Positions 24,249 to 32,540 are shown, counted from the stretch's first letter. The stretch is 64,000 bases of DNA from Blastococcus_B deserti (GCF_042682525.1 NZ_JBHUHP010000015.1:1-64000), one strand, 5' to 3'. Made by a program: numbers and translations. Notes: generated by a model from the letters alone, not told the origin.

Positions 24249-24437
24249 GAGGGTGGCCCGGCAGGCCGGCACCCGTGCGAGCCATCCCGAGCTGCTGGGG
24301 CTCATCCGGGGCTCATCGCCGCGGGGCGGCTCGACCCGCGCCGGCTGGTCACGCGAGACCTGCCGCTCCACGGGGCGCCCACCGCCCTGGCGGAGGTGGG
24401 CCTGCGCCCCGGCATCGCCGTCACCACGTCGCTCTGA
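24249..24437 (+). pseudogene. remnant of a zinc-type alcohol dehydrogenase C-terminus, frameshifted by an 11-bp duplication
   Basis: Two overlapping frames together encode a medium-chain dehydrogenase ending. AGTRASHPELLGLI is read in frame 1 up to about 24306. LIAAGRLDPRRLV then DLPLHGAPTALAEVG and GIAVTTSL follow in frame 3 from 24312 to the TGA at 24435. The bases GGGGCTCATC plus C or G occur twice in tandem at 24297-24307 and 24308-24318; removing one 11-bp unit joins both frames seamlessly. The N-terminal 85 percent of such an enzyme is absent: the fragment begins just past the start of the divergent thioesterase gene. I read it as a decayed gene end, perhaps left by a rearrangement. Confidence 0.7.
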
Positions 24438-24455
24438 CGCCACGCTGCCGACGGC

Positions 24456-24938
24456 TCAGCCGGAGGGGCTCACCACGGTCGGGGAGGGAGGCCGGCTCGG
24501 GAGGGAGGAGGAGGTCGGGACCGAGGTGTCGGCGGTCTCCTCCGGCGGGGTGGTCGTTCCCGTGGGCTCGCCGGTGGTGGTGGTGGTGCGGGTGCTGGTG
24601 GTGGGCGTGCTCGTCGTCCGGGGCGCCGTCGTCGTCGTGGGTGACGGTTCCGCGGTCGTCTCGGGAGCCGGGGGCGTCGTGGTGGGCACCGTCTGCACGG
24701 TGCCCGTGCCGGTGCCGGTGCCGGCGGTGGTGCTCGAGGACGTGTTCGGCACCTCGGGGCGGATGTTCAGGTACAGCGCCCCGATCGCCAGGAAGAGGAC
24801 GCCCAGCACCACCGTCGACGTGCGGGCCCGGCCCAGGTGCGCCGGGATCCGCGAGCGCCAGCCGTCGCGGGCCGGTGCCGTGGTCACCGAGGGGGTGACG
24901 ACCGGCTGCTCGCCCGTGGACCGCTCCGGCTCGGTCAT
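24456..24938 (-). CDS. single-pass membrane protein with long Thr/Pro-rich tail
   Basis: A 160-residue protein. A polar N-terminus (about 37 residues) leads to one transmembrane segment (STVVLGVLFLAIGALYLNI, about 41-59), followed by a roughly 100-residue low-complexity tail of Thr, Pro, Ser and Gly (TTTPPAPETTAEPS, TTSTRTTTTTG). Such tails are usually extracellular, cell-wall-spanning and O-glycosylated in actinobacteria; that is inference. The start overlaps the stop of the MscS gene by 4 bp (ATGA), so it is co-translated with the channel and may be an accessory to it. No family recognised. Confidence 0.7.
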   Translation of the reverse strand: MTEPERSTGEQPVVTPSVTTAPARDGWRSRIPAHLGRARTSTVVLGVLFLAIGALYLNIRPEVPNTSSSTTAGTGTGTGTVQTVPTTTPPAPETTAEPSPTTTTAPRTTSTPTTSTRTTTTTGEPTGTTTPPEETADTSVPTSSSLPSRPPSPTVVSPSG

Positions 24939-25840
24939 CGCCCCTCCTCGCGCCCGTGGCCGTCGCCCGCCGTGCCGTCCAGGGCCATGGCCTCGGTCGT
25001 CGGCGGCGGCACGCTCATCCCCTGGTGGCGGAACGCCAGGACGACGCGGGCGCGCAGGTCACGGCCCACCTCGAACTGCTTGCCCGGCAGCGTGCGCGCG
25101 ACCATCCGCACGTTGACCTGGTCGAGGTCGAGGCTCTCCACGCCCATGAGGCTGGGCGGGTCCAGCAGCAGCGGCCGCAGCGCCGGGTCGCGGAACGCCT
25201 CGCGGCCCACCTCGCGCAGGATCTCGTTCGCCCGGTTGACGTCCACACTGGTGGGGATCGGGACGTCGACCACCGCACGCGCCCAGTCGCGCGACAGGTT
25301 GACCACCTTCACGATCTGCCCGTTGGGCACGGTGACGACCTCGCCGTTGGGGGAGCGCACGCGGGTGACCCGCAGCGTCACGTCCTCGACGGTCCCGGTG
25401 GCCGCCTCGGCCGCGCCGGTGACGCTGATCGCGACGACGTCGCCGAACCCGTACTGCCGCTCGGTGATGATGAAGAAGCCGGCCAGGACGTCGCCGACGA
25501 TCCGCTGCGCGCCGAAGCCGAGGCCGACGCCGAGCACCGTCGCGGGCGCGACCAGGCCGGTCACCGGCACGCCGAGCCGGTCGAGGACGAAGAACACCGC
25601 GATCGAGTAGATGAGCACGACGGCGGCCCAGGTGAGCACCTGGGTGAGGGAGTGGCGGTGCTTCGCGGCCTCGGACCGGACGAGGGCGTCGCCGCCCGTG
25701 GCCCGCGCGTCGATGCGGGTGGTGATCTTGCCGCCCACCCACGAGACGAAGCGCGCCAGCAGCACCGAGCCCAGGATGATCAGCACGACCTCGAGGCCCC
25801 GGCTGGAGAGCCAGTCGCGGAGCTCGATCAGTGCGTCCAT
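24935..25840 (-). CDS. MscS-type small-conductance mechanosensitive channel
   Basis: A 301-residue MscS family protein with two or three transmembrane helices: about residues 12-33, 61-82 and the pore helix. TM3 is recognisable in VAPATVLGVGLGFGAQRIVGD, whose Gly/Ala packing lines the pore. The beta domain follows (FIITERQYGFGDVVAI, GTVEDVTLRVTRVRSPNGEVV, VPNGQIVKVVNLSRDW) and then the alpha/beta C-terminal domain. It releases solutes at hypo-osmotic shock. ATG 25840 is preceded by a strong AGGAGGGG. It heads a two-gene unit with the Thr-rich membrane protein. Confidence 0.9.
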   Translation of the reverse strand: MDALIELRDWLSSRGLEVVLIILGSVLLARFVSWVGGKITTRIDARATGGDALVRSEAAKHRHSLTQVLTWAAVVLIYSIAVFFVLDRLGVPVTGLVAPATVLGVGLGFGAQRIVGDVLAGFFIITERQYGFGDVVAISVTGAAEAATGTVEDVTLRVTRVRSPNGEVVTVPNGQIVKVVNLSRDWARAVVDVPIPTSVDVNRANEILREVGREAFRDPALRPLLLDPPSLMGVESLDLDQVNVRMVARTLPGKQFEVGRDLRARVVLAFRHQGMSVPPPTTEAMALDGTAGDGHGREEGR

Positions 25841-25916
25841 GCCCCTCCTGTCGATCGGTCGGTCATCAGGTCCACCTTGGCGGCTCGGGTGCAGCCGTGC
25901 CAAACCCGCTGGTGGC

Positions 25917-26708
25917 TCAGCGTGGTTCGACGAAGAGCGACTGCGCCGACCGGCCGATGGCCCCCTCGGCGTCGAACAGCACCGCGGTGCACTGCGCCGC
26001 GCCCGTTCCGCCCAGCGTGGTGCGGGCGTCCATGCCGAGCCACTCGCCGCGCGGCGGCCGGTGGAGGGAGACGAGCAGGTCGACGTTGGCGAAGGTGGCC
26101 GCCGTCCAGTCCAGCTCGGCGGAGATCCCGCTCGCGGCGTCGGTCATGACCAGCAGGTGCTCCAGGGCGGTCATCGGTTCCCCCGTCACCAGCGCGCACC
26201 GCGGGGTGGTCCAGGCCGAGGCCGGCCCGGCCGAGTTGAAGCTCCCCGTGGCGAACCGCCAGTCCAGCGCCCGGTGGTAGGCCACGTCGGTGGTGAAGAA
26301 GGCGGCCTCCTCGGGGCGGCTCTCCTGCGGTCCCGCCGCGGCCGGGTGGGGTGCGGCCATCTGCGGCGCGGCGCCGTCCTCGCGGCTGCGCATCCGCCAG
26401 GCCGACAGGCGCATCAGCGGCCGGTCGTCGCCGGCCGACAGGACCGCCTCGACCAGCTCGATCCGCCGCCCGGGGCGGACGACGGAGGTGCGCACTCGCA
26501 CCGGGCCGACCGGGACCGGGGCGAAGATGTCGTAGGCCAGCCGGACCGTCTGGCCGCCCGCGATCGCGCTCGCCCGCTCCGCCTGCCGCAGGAGCAGGGC
26601 CGCCGGGGGGCCGGCGTGCTGGAAGCCGGGGTGCCAGGGCCCGATCGTCAGGGCGGTGGCGAGCCATCCGTCGTCCGTCGGCTCGTACAGGGCGGCGGGC
26701 AGCTCCAT
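25917..26708 (-). CDS. acyl-CoA thioesterase family protein (double hotdog, TesB-like)
   Basis: A 263-residue double-hotdog thioesterase. The N-terminal half has YEPTDDGWLATALTIGPWHPGFQHAGPPAALLLRQAE (in part), typical of the thioesterase-like superfamily DUF (acyl-CoA thioesterase 8-type). The C-terminal half has the ALVTGEPMTALEHLLVMTDAASGI region and ends LGGTGAAQCTAVLFDAEGAIGRSAQSLFVE, containing the conserved Gln/Ser pair of TesB C-termini. It would hydrolyse acyl-CoA. ATG 26708. It lies between MscS and a small membrane protein gene, all on the minus strand, with 76 bp and 22 bp spacing. Confidence 0.82.
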   Translation of the reverse strand: MELPAALYEPTDDGWLATALTIGPWHPGFQHAGPPAALLLRQAERASAIAGGQTVRLAYDIFAPVPVGPVRVRTSVVRPGRRIELVEAVLSAGDDRPLMRLSAWRMRSREDGAAPQMAAPHPAAAGPQESRPEEAAFFTTDVAYHRALDWRFATGSFNSAGPASAWTTPRCALVTGEPMTALEHLLVMTDAASGISAELDWTAATFANVDLLVSLHRPPRGEWLGMDARTTLGGTGAAQCTAVLFDAEGAIGRSAQSLFVEPR

Positions 26709-26730
26709 GGCCTGCAGTGTGTCGTCCCGC

Positions 26731-27099
26731 TCAGACGTCCCGACGCCGGGTCCGCCACGCCGCACCGGCGGTCCACGCGGCGGCCGCGGCGGCGGTGAGC
26801 CACCAGAGGGTCCGGAGGTCCTCCGGGGCCGAGAGCAGCAGCAGGACGGCGACGACCAGTGCCGACGCGGCCAGCGGCACCGACCGCAGCAGGATGCCGG
26901 GCGTGCCCGGCCCGGGGACGACGACGAAGACCGCGGTGGCCGACACCAGGAGGAACGCGCACAGCAGGGCCAGCAGGCCCGACGTCCCGCCGTACTGCGC
27001 GGGCAGGGCGATCGCGCCCAGGCCGCAGAGCACGATGCCGAGGGCGAGCGCGAGCAGCGTCCGGCGGCGGCGTCGCGACCACGGCGCACGACGGCTCAT
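26731..27099 (-). CDS. small four-helix membrane protein, unknown
   Basis: A 122-residue protein with four hydrophobic segments: about residues 15-32, 40-60, 70-88 and 95-112. The N-terminus is strongly basic (SRRAPWSRRRRRT) and the C-terminus is also basic (WRTRRRDV), which suggests both ends are cytoplasmic. No family is recognised. The start at 27099 is preferred over 27120 because the latter adds non-conserved-looking residues. It probably shares a transcript with the thioesterase gene 22 bp downstream. Confidence 0.65.
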   Translation of the reverse strand: MSRRAPWSRRRRRTLLALALGIVLCGLGAIALPAQYGGTSGLLALLCAFLLVSATAVFVVVPGPGTPGILLRSVPLAASALVVAVLLLLSAPEDLRTLWWLTAAAAAAWTAGAAWRTRRRDV

Positions 27100-27187
27100 G
27101 CCCCGAGGGAACCCGACCAACCTGTGAACGCGCCGCGGCGGTGCCCGGTAGGGGGCTACGGGATCGTTGGGGACTACCTTCGCCGAC

Positions 27188-28153
27188 GTGCCCCGGACCG
27201 CCCGCCCCGCTCTCGGCTATGCGTTCACCCTCGCCGCGGCCGGCATCTTCGCGGTCAACGGAACGGTGTCCACCCTCGCGCTGGAGGCGGGCATCGAACC
27301 CACCCGGCTCACCGCCCTGCGGTGCACCGGCGCAGCCGTGGCTCTGCTGGCGGTCCTGGCGGTGGCCGCACCGGGGCGGCTGCGGGTCGGCGTGCGCGAG
27401 ATCCCCTTCCTCGCCGTGTTCGGCGTGGTGGGCGTGGCGCTGACCCAGTTCCTCTACTACGTGGCGATCGGCCGGATGCCGGTCGGGATCGCGCTGGTCT
27501 TCGAGATGACCGCGCCGGTGTTCATCGCGCTCTACGTCTGGCTGGTCCGCAAGGAGAAGGTGCGCAGCCGGCTCTGGGTGGCGCTGCTGCTGTCGCTGTC
27601 GGGCCTGGTGTTCGTCGCCGAGGTGTGGCGGGACGGCGGATCGCTCGACCCGCTGGGCGTCGGCGCGGCGCTGCTCGCCGCCCTGTGCCTGGCCACGTAC
27701 TACCTGATGGGGGAGCGCGGAGCCGGGACGCGCGACCCGGTGGCGCTGACCTGCTGGAGTTTCGTGGCCGCGGCGGTCTTCTGGGCCGTGGCGGCGCCCT
27801 GGTGGCGGTTCGACGCCGACGTCCTCGGCGAGCGGGTGCCGGTGTCCCTCGGCTCGCTGGAGCTGCCTCTCGGGGCGCTCGTGGTCTGGATCGTCGTCCT
27901 CGGTGCGGTCGTGCCGTTCTGGCTGTCGATCGCGGCCCTGCGCCACCTGGCGCCCACGGCCGCCGGCCTGGTCGCCACGGTCGAGCCGGTGTTCGCCTCG
28001 ATCGTCGCGTGGCTCTGGCTGGAGCAGGTGCTCAGCGGCTGGCAGGTCCTCGGCGGGGCCGTCGTCCTGACGGGCATCGTGCTGGCGCAGACGGCCCGCG
28101 CGGTACCGGCGCCGTCCCCGCTCCCGGAGACCCCGGCCGCCCTCTCCAGCTGA
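27188..28153 (+). CDS. EamA-family (RhtA-like) drug/metabolite exporter
   Basis: A protein of about 321 residues with ten transmembrane segments in two EamA repeats. The first repeat contains GIFAVNGTVSTLALEAG and ALTQFLYYVAIGRMPVGIALVFEMTAPVFI; the second contains WIVVLGAVVPFWLSIAALRHL and AAGLVATVEPVFASIVAWL. The latter motif is typical of RhtA/YdcZ-type exporters of amino acids and metabolites. GTG 27188 is taken as start; a TTG at 27167 is also in frame. It is convergent with the ABC transporter operon, separated by a hairpin. Confidence 0.85.
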   Translation: MPRTARPALGYAFTLAAAGIFAVNGTVSTLALEAGIEPTRLTALRCTGAAVALLAVLAVAAPGRLRVGVREIPFLAVFGVVGVALTQFLYYVAIGRMPVGIALVFEMTAPVFIALYVWLVRKEKVRSRLWVALLLSLSGLVFVAEVWRDGGSLDPLGVGAALLAALCLATYYLMGERGAGTRDPVALTCWSFVAAAVFWAVAAPWWRFDADVLGERVPVSLGSLELPLGALVVWIVVLGAVVPFWLSIAALRHLAPTAAGLVATVEPVFASIVAWLWLEQVLSGWQVLGGAVVLTGIVLAQTARAVPAPSPLPETPAALSS

Positions 28154-28174
28154 CTCCCCCTGGGGGCCGGAGTC
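28152..28174. terminator. hairpin between convergent EamA and ABC transporter genes
   Basis: GACTCC (28152-28157) pairs with GGAGTC (28169-28174); the intervening CCC and GGG can extend the stem. The left arm starts in the stop codon of the exporter gene. Probably a bidirectional terminator. Confidence 0.5.
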
Positions 28175-28216
28175 GCCGCTGCGCCCCCGGGGTTCGTGGA
28201 CGGGAGGGGCTGCCGC

Positions 28217-29041
28217 TCAGCGGAGGCGGCGGACGGGCACGACCATCGGCGTCCCCGTCACCGGGTCCGGGAGGATCCTCGCCTCGAGGTCGAAGACGTC
28301 GGCCAGCAGCCTCTCGGTGAGCACCTCGACCGGCGCGCCGACGGCCGCGAGCTCGCCGTCCTTCAGGGCGACCAGGCGCTCGGCGTACCGGGCGGCCAGG
28401 TTCAGGTCGTGCAGCACCACGACGACGGTGCGGCCGCGCTCGGCGTGCAGCCGGCCGACCAGGTCCAGGACGTCGACCTGGTGCGAGAGGTCGAGGTACG
28501 TCGTGGGCTCGTCCAGCAGCAGCAGGTCGGTGCCCTGGGCGAGCGCCATCGAGATCCACGCCCGCTGCCGCTGCCCGCCGGACAGCTCGTCGACCGGGCG
28601 GTCGGCCAGGTCGGCGAGGTCGGTCCAGGCCAGCGCCTCGGCGACCGCCGCCTCGTCGTCCCGGGACCACTGCTGCAGCCAGCTCTGGTGCGGGTGCCGG
28701 CCCCGGGCCACCAGCTCGGCCACGGTGAGCCCCTCCGGCGCGACGGGCGCCTGCGGCAGGAGTCCCAGCACCTTGGCGACCTCGCGGGTCGGGGTCCGCG
28801 CGATGGCCCGCCCGTCCAGCAGCACCTGCCCGCCGGCCGGGCGCATCAGCCGGCCCAGCGCGCGCAGCAGGGTGGACTTGCCGCAGCCGTTGGGTCCGAC
28901 GATCGCGGTGAACGAGCCCTCGGGGAGCTGCAGGTCCAGGTTCCGGACGGCGACGTGGTCGTCGTAGACCAGGGTGACGCGCTCGGCGGCGAGACGGACC
29001 CGTCCGCTCGCCGTCTCCGGCCGGTGCAGGAGTTCGGTCAT
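28217..29041 (-). CDS. ferric-siderophore-type ABC transporter ATP-binding protein (FecE/FepC-like)
   Basis: A 274-residue ABC ATPase. Walker A is GPNGCGKST (49-57), the Q-loop lies in LLPQAPVAPEGLTV, the signature is LSGGQRQR (153-160), Walker B is LLLLDEP (173-179) and the switch His is in VLHDLNLAARYAERL. The FepC/FhuC-type features LDLSHQVDVLDLV and HDLNLAARYA place it in the siderophore/vitamin B12 importer class. Its start overlaps the stop of the second permease gene by four bases. It energises import through the two FecCD subunits encoded upstream. Confidence 0.92.
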   Translation of the reverse strand: MTELLHRPETASGRVRLAAERVTLVYDDHVAVRNLDLQLPEGSFTAIVGPNGCGKSTLLRALGRLMRPAGGQVLLDGRAIARTPTREVAKVLGLLPQAPVAPEGLTVAELVARGRHPHQSWLQQWSRDDEAAVAEALAWTDLADLADRPVDELSGGQRQRAWISMALAQGTDLLLLDEPTTYLDLSHQVDVLDLVGRLHAERGRTVVVVLHDLNLAARYAERLVALKDGELAAVGAPVEVLTERLLADVFDLEARILPDPVTGTPMVVPVRRLR

Positions 29042-30123
29042 ACGGTCGACAGCCGCCTTCCGCGGACGAGGAGCCAGAGCAGGTACGGCGCACCGAGGAC
29101 GGCGGTGAGGATGCCCACCGGCAGCGCCTCGGGCAGGACGGTGCGGGTGACGAGGTCGGCACCCACGACCAGCACCGCGCCGAGCAGGCCGGAGGCCAGC
29201 AGCGGCGGCCGCGAGCCGCCGGCCAGGCGGACGGCGATGTGCGGCACCACCAGGGAGACGAAGGTGATCGGCCCGGCGGCGGAGACGGCGAACGCCACGC
29301 AGCCGACGGCCACCAGGACGACGGCGCCCTGGGCGGTCTGCAGCCGGACACCCAGCCCCCGGGCGGTGTCGTCGCCGAACTGGAGGGCGCCGAGGACCCG
29401 GCCGGCCGCCAGGGCGAGCGGGAGCAGCACCGCCAGCGCTCCGGCGAGCGGGACGGCGTGGTCCCAGGTGCGGGCGTTGAGCGACCCGGTGATCCAGACG
29501 TAGGCCGACGCCGCGTCGTGGATCTCGGCGTGGGTGAGCAGCCAGTCGGTCAGCGCGGTGCCGACGGACCACAGCGCGATGCCCACGAGGACCAGCCGGT
29601 AGCCGTCGAGCCCCGCCCGCCAGGCGAGCAGGAACAGCAGGACGCCGGTCAGGAGCGCCCCCAGCAGTGCGGCCAGGGGGATGCCGAGCCCGGTGAGCGC
29701 TCCGCCGACCGCGCCGCCGGAGCCGAGGACGATGGCCCCGACCGCGCCGACCGAGGCGCCCATCGTGATGCCGAGGGTGTCGGGGGAGGCGAGCGGGTTG
29801 CGGGCGAAGGTCTGGAACAGCGCGCCGGCCACACCGAGCGCCAGGCCCACCAGCAGGCCGACGACCACCCGCGGCGCGCGCAGCTCGAGGACGATGAACG
29901 GCTGCGCGCCCTCGCCCAGGCCGACCAGGGTGCGGAGGACGTCGGGCACGCCGATGGGGAAGTCGCCCCGGCCGAGGCTCACCGCCGACAGCAGCACGAG
30001 GACGACGACCGCGGCCGCCGGCACGGCGACGGCCCGCCAGCGGAGGACACCCGATGCCGGGCCGACGCGGACGACGGTCCCCCGCCGCGGCGCGCTGGTC
30101 GGGGGCAGGGTCCCGACGCTCAC
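29038..30123 (-). CDS. FecCD-family iron-siderophore permease, second subunit
   Basis: A 361-residue membrane subunit of a class II ABC importer with about ten helices. Family signatures are LRAPRVVVGLLVGLALGVAGA, ARNPLASPDTLGIT and GPITFVSLVVPHIAVRL. The start is GTG 30123, whose GTGA overlaps the stop of the first permease gene; a much longer in-frame upstream reading is a shadow of that gene. Together with the 30120-31175 product it forms the heterodimeric channel for a siderophore complex. No periplasmic/lipoprotein receptor gene lies in the operon. Confidence 0.9.
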   Translation of the reverse strand: MSVGTLPPTSAPRRGTVVRVGPASGVLRWRAVAVPAAAVVVLVLLSAVSLGRGDFPIGVPDVLRTLVGLGEGAQPFIVLELRAPRVVVGLLVGLALGVAGALFQTFARNPLASPDTLGITMGASVGAVGAIVLGSGGAVGGALTGLGIPLAALLGALLTGVLLFLLAWRAGLDGYRLVLVGIALWSVGTALTDWLLTHAEIHDAASAYVWITGSLNARTWDHAVPLAGALAVLLPLALAAGRVLGALQFGDDTARGLGVRLQTAQGAVVLVAVGCVAFAVSAAGPITFVSLVVPHIAVRLAGGSRPPLLASGLLGAVLVVGADLVTRTVLPEALPVGILTAVLGAPYLLWLLVRGRRLSTV

Positions 30124-31175
30124 AGGGTCGCCGTCCGGCGGCGGCGCACGAGCGCGATGAAGAACGGCGCGCCCACCAGTGCCAGCACGATGCCCACCTG
30201 CAGTTCGCCCGGGCGCGCCACCACCCGGCCGATGACGTCGGCCACGAGCAGCAGCACCGCACCGGCGAGCCCCGAGCAGGGGACCAGCCAGCGGTGGTCG
30301 GGCCCGGTGACGGCCCGGACGGCGTGCGGCACGACCAGGCCGACGAAGGCGATCGGCCCGCAGGCGGCGGTCGCGGCGCCGGCCAGGAGCGTGATGGCGG
30401 CCAGCCCGACCAGGCGGGCCAGCCAGATCCGCTGCCCCAGACCCCGGGCGACGTCGTCGCCGAGGCCGAGCAGGTTCAGCGCCGGCGCGTTGAGGACGGC
30501 CAGCAGCAGGCCGGCGACGACGAACGGTGCCACCTGCCACGCGATGTCGGCCCCGCGGCCGGCCAGCGCGCCGACGACCCAGAACCGGTAGGAGTCGAGG
30601 GTCTGCTGGTCGCTGACCAGGACGGCGCGGACCAGCCCGTAGAGCAGCGCGGAGAGGGCGGCGCCGGCCAGGGCGAGGGTGACCGGGGTGGCGCCGCCGC
30701 GGCCGGCCGAGCCGATCGCGTAGACGGCCACCGTGCCCGCCAGGGCGCCGGCGAAGGCGAACCACACGTAGCCCGACGGGCTGCCGATGCCGAGGACGGC
30801 GATGGCCAGGACGACGGCCAGGCTCGCGCCGGCCGTCACGCCGAGGAGGCCGGGATCGCCGAGCGGATTGCGGGTGTGCCCCTGCATGAGCGCGCCGGCG
30901 ACCCCGAGCGCCAGGCCCACCATCAGGCCGAGCGCCGTGCGCGGGACCCGCAGCTGGCGGACGACGACCGCTTCCTCGCTGGTCAGGCCGCTGTCGAACA
31001 GGGCGCGCCAGACCTCGCCCAGGCCGATCGACCGCGTCCCGACGGCGATGCTCGCGAGGCAGGCGCCCGCGACCAGGGCGAGGAGGACGAGCAGGCCCGC
31101 CAGCCGCCGGCTCCTGCTCCGCCGTCCACCGGACGGGGCGCGCTCCCGCGCCGGAGCGGCGGTCGTGGCGGTCAC
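30120..31175 (-). CDS. FecCD-family iron-siderophore permease, first subunit
   Basis: A 351-residue membrane subunit with about ten helices. It has LRVPRTALGLMVGLALGVAGALMQG, HTRNPLGDPGLLGVTAGAS and GPIAFVGLVVPHAVRA, the loop that docks the ATPase. The basic N-terminus (RRSRSRRLAG) precedes TM1. It starts at GTG 31175, and a probable IdeR/DmdR iron box lies 26-43 bp upstream. First gene of a three-gene operon permease-permease-ATPase with 4-bp overlaps throughout. Substrate: probably a ferric hydroxamate or catecholate siderophore; not decidable here. Confidence 0.9.
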   Translation of the reverse strand: MTATTAAPARERAPSGGRRSRSRRLAGLLVLLALVAGACLASIAVGTRSIGLGEVWRALFDSGLTSEEAVVVRQLRVPRTALGLMVGLALGVAGALMQGHTRNPLGDPGLLGVTAGASLAVVLAIAVLGIGSPSGYVWFAFAGALAGTVAVYAIGSAGRGGATPVTLALAGAALSALLYGLVRAVLVSDQQTLDSYRFWVVGALAGRGADIAWQVAPFVVAGLLLAVLNAPALNLLGLGDDVARGLGQRIWLARLVGLAAITLLAGAATAACGPIAFVGLVVPHAVRAVTGPDHRWLVPCSGLAGAVLLLVADVIGRVVARPGELQVGIVLALVGAPFFIALVRRRRTATL

Positions 31176-31200
31176 GAGCGGCTCCGGGGGACGGGCGGGA

Positions 31201-31218
31201 TAAGGAAGGCTTACCTTA
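31201..31218 (-). promoter_or_regulatory. IdeR/DmdR-type iron box upstream of the siderophore importer operon
   Basis: On the minus strand the site reads TAAGGTAAGCCTTCCTTA, a dyad with seven of nine base pairs intact and TAAGG/CCTTA ends. It resembles the actinobacterial DtxR/IdeR consensus (TTAGGTTAGGCTAACCTAA) most strongly in one half. It sits 26-43 bp before the GTG start of the first permease gene, in the expected promoter position, and is a strikingly AT-rich patch in this genome. Fe(II)-loaded repressor would shut the operon. Confidence 0.68.
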
Positions 31219-31269
31219 CCTGCCGCTCGTGGACGGTCCCGTCGTCCGGGCGACAGGGCCCCGGAGTGC

Positions 31270-31764
31270 TCAGCCGGGCAGGACCGACTCGATCGCCGCC
31301 CGGACCTCCGGGGCGTCGGGCCGGGTCCGCGGCCGGAAACGGGCCACGACGTCGCCCTGGCCGGAGAGGAGGAACTTCTCGAAGTTCCACTGGACGTCGC
31401 CGGCCTCGCCGTCGACGTCGGGCACCGCCGTCAGCCGCTGGTACAGCGGATGGGCGCCTGGGCCGTTGACCTCCACCTTCTCGGTCATCGGGAAGGTGAC
31501 GCCGTAGGTCGCGGAGCAGAACTCGGCGATCTCCTCCGTGGTGCCCGGCTCCTGTCCTCCGAACTGGTTGCACGGCACGCCGACGACGGTGAGGCCGCGA
31601 CCGCCGTACTCCCGCTGCAGCGCCTCCAGCTGGGCGTACTGCGGGGTCAACCCGCACCGGCTGGCCACGTTGACGACCAGGGCCGCGGAACCGCCGGTCA
31701 GCGCCCGCAGCGTCGTCGTCTCGCCCTGGAGGGTGGTCACCGGCACGTCGAGGAGGTCGCTCAT
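31270..31764 (-). CDS. glutathione-peroxidase-family thiol peroxidase
   Basis: A 164-residue peroxidase of the GPx fold. The peroxidatic cysteine is Cys37 in NVASRCGLTPQY. The tetrad is completed by Gln71 in NQFGGQEPG, the Trp and Asn of VQWNFEKFL. A second cysteine is Cys65 in VGVPCNQFGG, which could be the resolving residue. In actinobacteria, which lack glutathione, such Cys-GPx enzymes reduce hydroperoxides with thioredoxin or mycothiol. It sits between the iron importer and a mycothiol-type DsbA protein. Confidence 0.92.
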   Translation of the reverse strand: MSDLLDVPVTTLQGETTTLRALTGGSAALVVNVASRCGLTPQYAQLEALQREYGGRGLTVVGVPCNQFGGQEPGTTEEIAEFCSATYGVTFPMTEKVEVNGPGAHPLYQRLTAVPDVDGEAGDVQWNFEKFLLSGQGDVVARFRPRTRPDAPEVRAAIESVLPG

Positions 31765-31803
31765 CCTCGCCGGAGCGCCGTCCCCCCGCGGTTCATTCCG
31801 CGC

Positions 31804-32520
31804 TCAGCGCTTCAGCCGCCGGCTCCCGCCGTGCCAGTCCTCCTCGACGCCGGTCTCGCCCGGCCGGACGCCGAAGGCGGGAACCTGGGGCCGCTCCCGC
31901 AGGCTCCGCTTCAGCTCGGCGAAGCCGGGGAAGCCGGCCAGGGCGACGACGTGGTCCCACAGCTCCACGGCCTGGTCGTCGTCGGGCAGGCGGCTGATCA
32001 CCGGGCCGAAGAAGGAGGTCCCGCCCGGCGGCCGGAAGTGCAGGATGGGCGTGCCGACGTCCTTGCCGGTCAGCGCCAGTGCCTCGTCGGTCTCCGCCCG
32101 GATCTCGGCGTCCGCCGACTCGTCGTCCACCGCGTCGGCGAGGGCGGTGGGCAGCCCCACCTCGGCGAGGATGGGGGCCACGTAGTCCTGCGTCCCGCGC
32201 AGCGCCGGGTCCGGCGGCCGCTCCACCTCGAAGATGTGCCGGCCGAACGCCTCGTACAGCGGCCCCACCGTCGCGCGGCCGTGCTCCGCGCGCACCCGGG
32301 AGGCAACGCGCAGCAGGCGCAGCCCGGCGGTGTGCCCGGCCTCGTAGTCGGGTGGGAAATGGGTCGCGTAGTCGATGTGCGCGTTGAGCAGCCGCAGTGA
32401 GATGAACCGCCAGTCGACGGCGTACTCGCGCTGTGCCGCCACCTTCCGGACCCACTTGCTGGTCATCCACGCGAACGGGCAGACCGGATCGAAGTAGAAG
32501 TGGAGATCGGCGTCGGCCAT
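31804..32520 (-). CDS. Rv2466c-like mycothiol-dependent DsbA-family reductase
   Basis: A 238-residue DsbA-like thioredoxin-fold protein. The active site FYFDPVCPFAWMTSKWV has a single cysteine (Cys14) in CPFA, where Rv2466c of Mycobacterium tuberculosis has CPWC; many actinobacterial relatives are monothiol like this one. The helical insertion with FRPPGGTSFFGPVISRLP and cis-Pro region TPILHF are family features. The likely role is mycothiol-linked reduction of disulfides or nitroaromatics. It lies 39 bp from the peroxidase gene on the same strand, in line with a small redox cluster. Confidence 0.87.
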   Translation of the reverse strand: MADADLHFYFDPVCPFAWMTSKWVRKVAAQREYAVDWRFISLRLLNAHIDYATHFPPDYEAGHTAGLRLLRVASRVRAEHGRATVGPLYEAFGRHIFEVERPPDPALRGTQDYVAPILAEVGLPTALADAVDDESADAEIRAETDEALALTGKDVGTPILHFRPPGGTSFFGPVISRLPDDDQAVELWDHVVALAGFPGFAELKRSLRERPQVPAFGVRPGETGVEEDWHGGSRRLKR

Positions 32521-32540
32521 GTCGTCGACGCTAACCGCGT

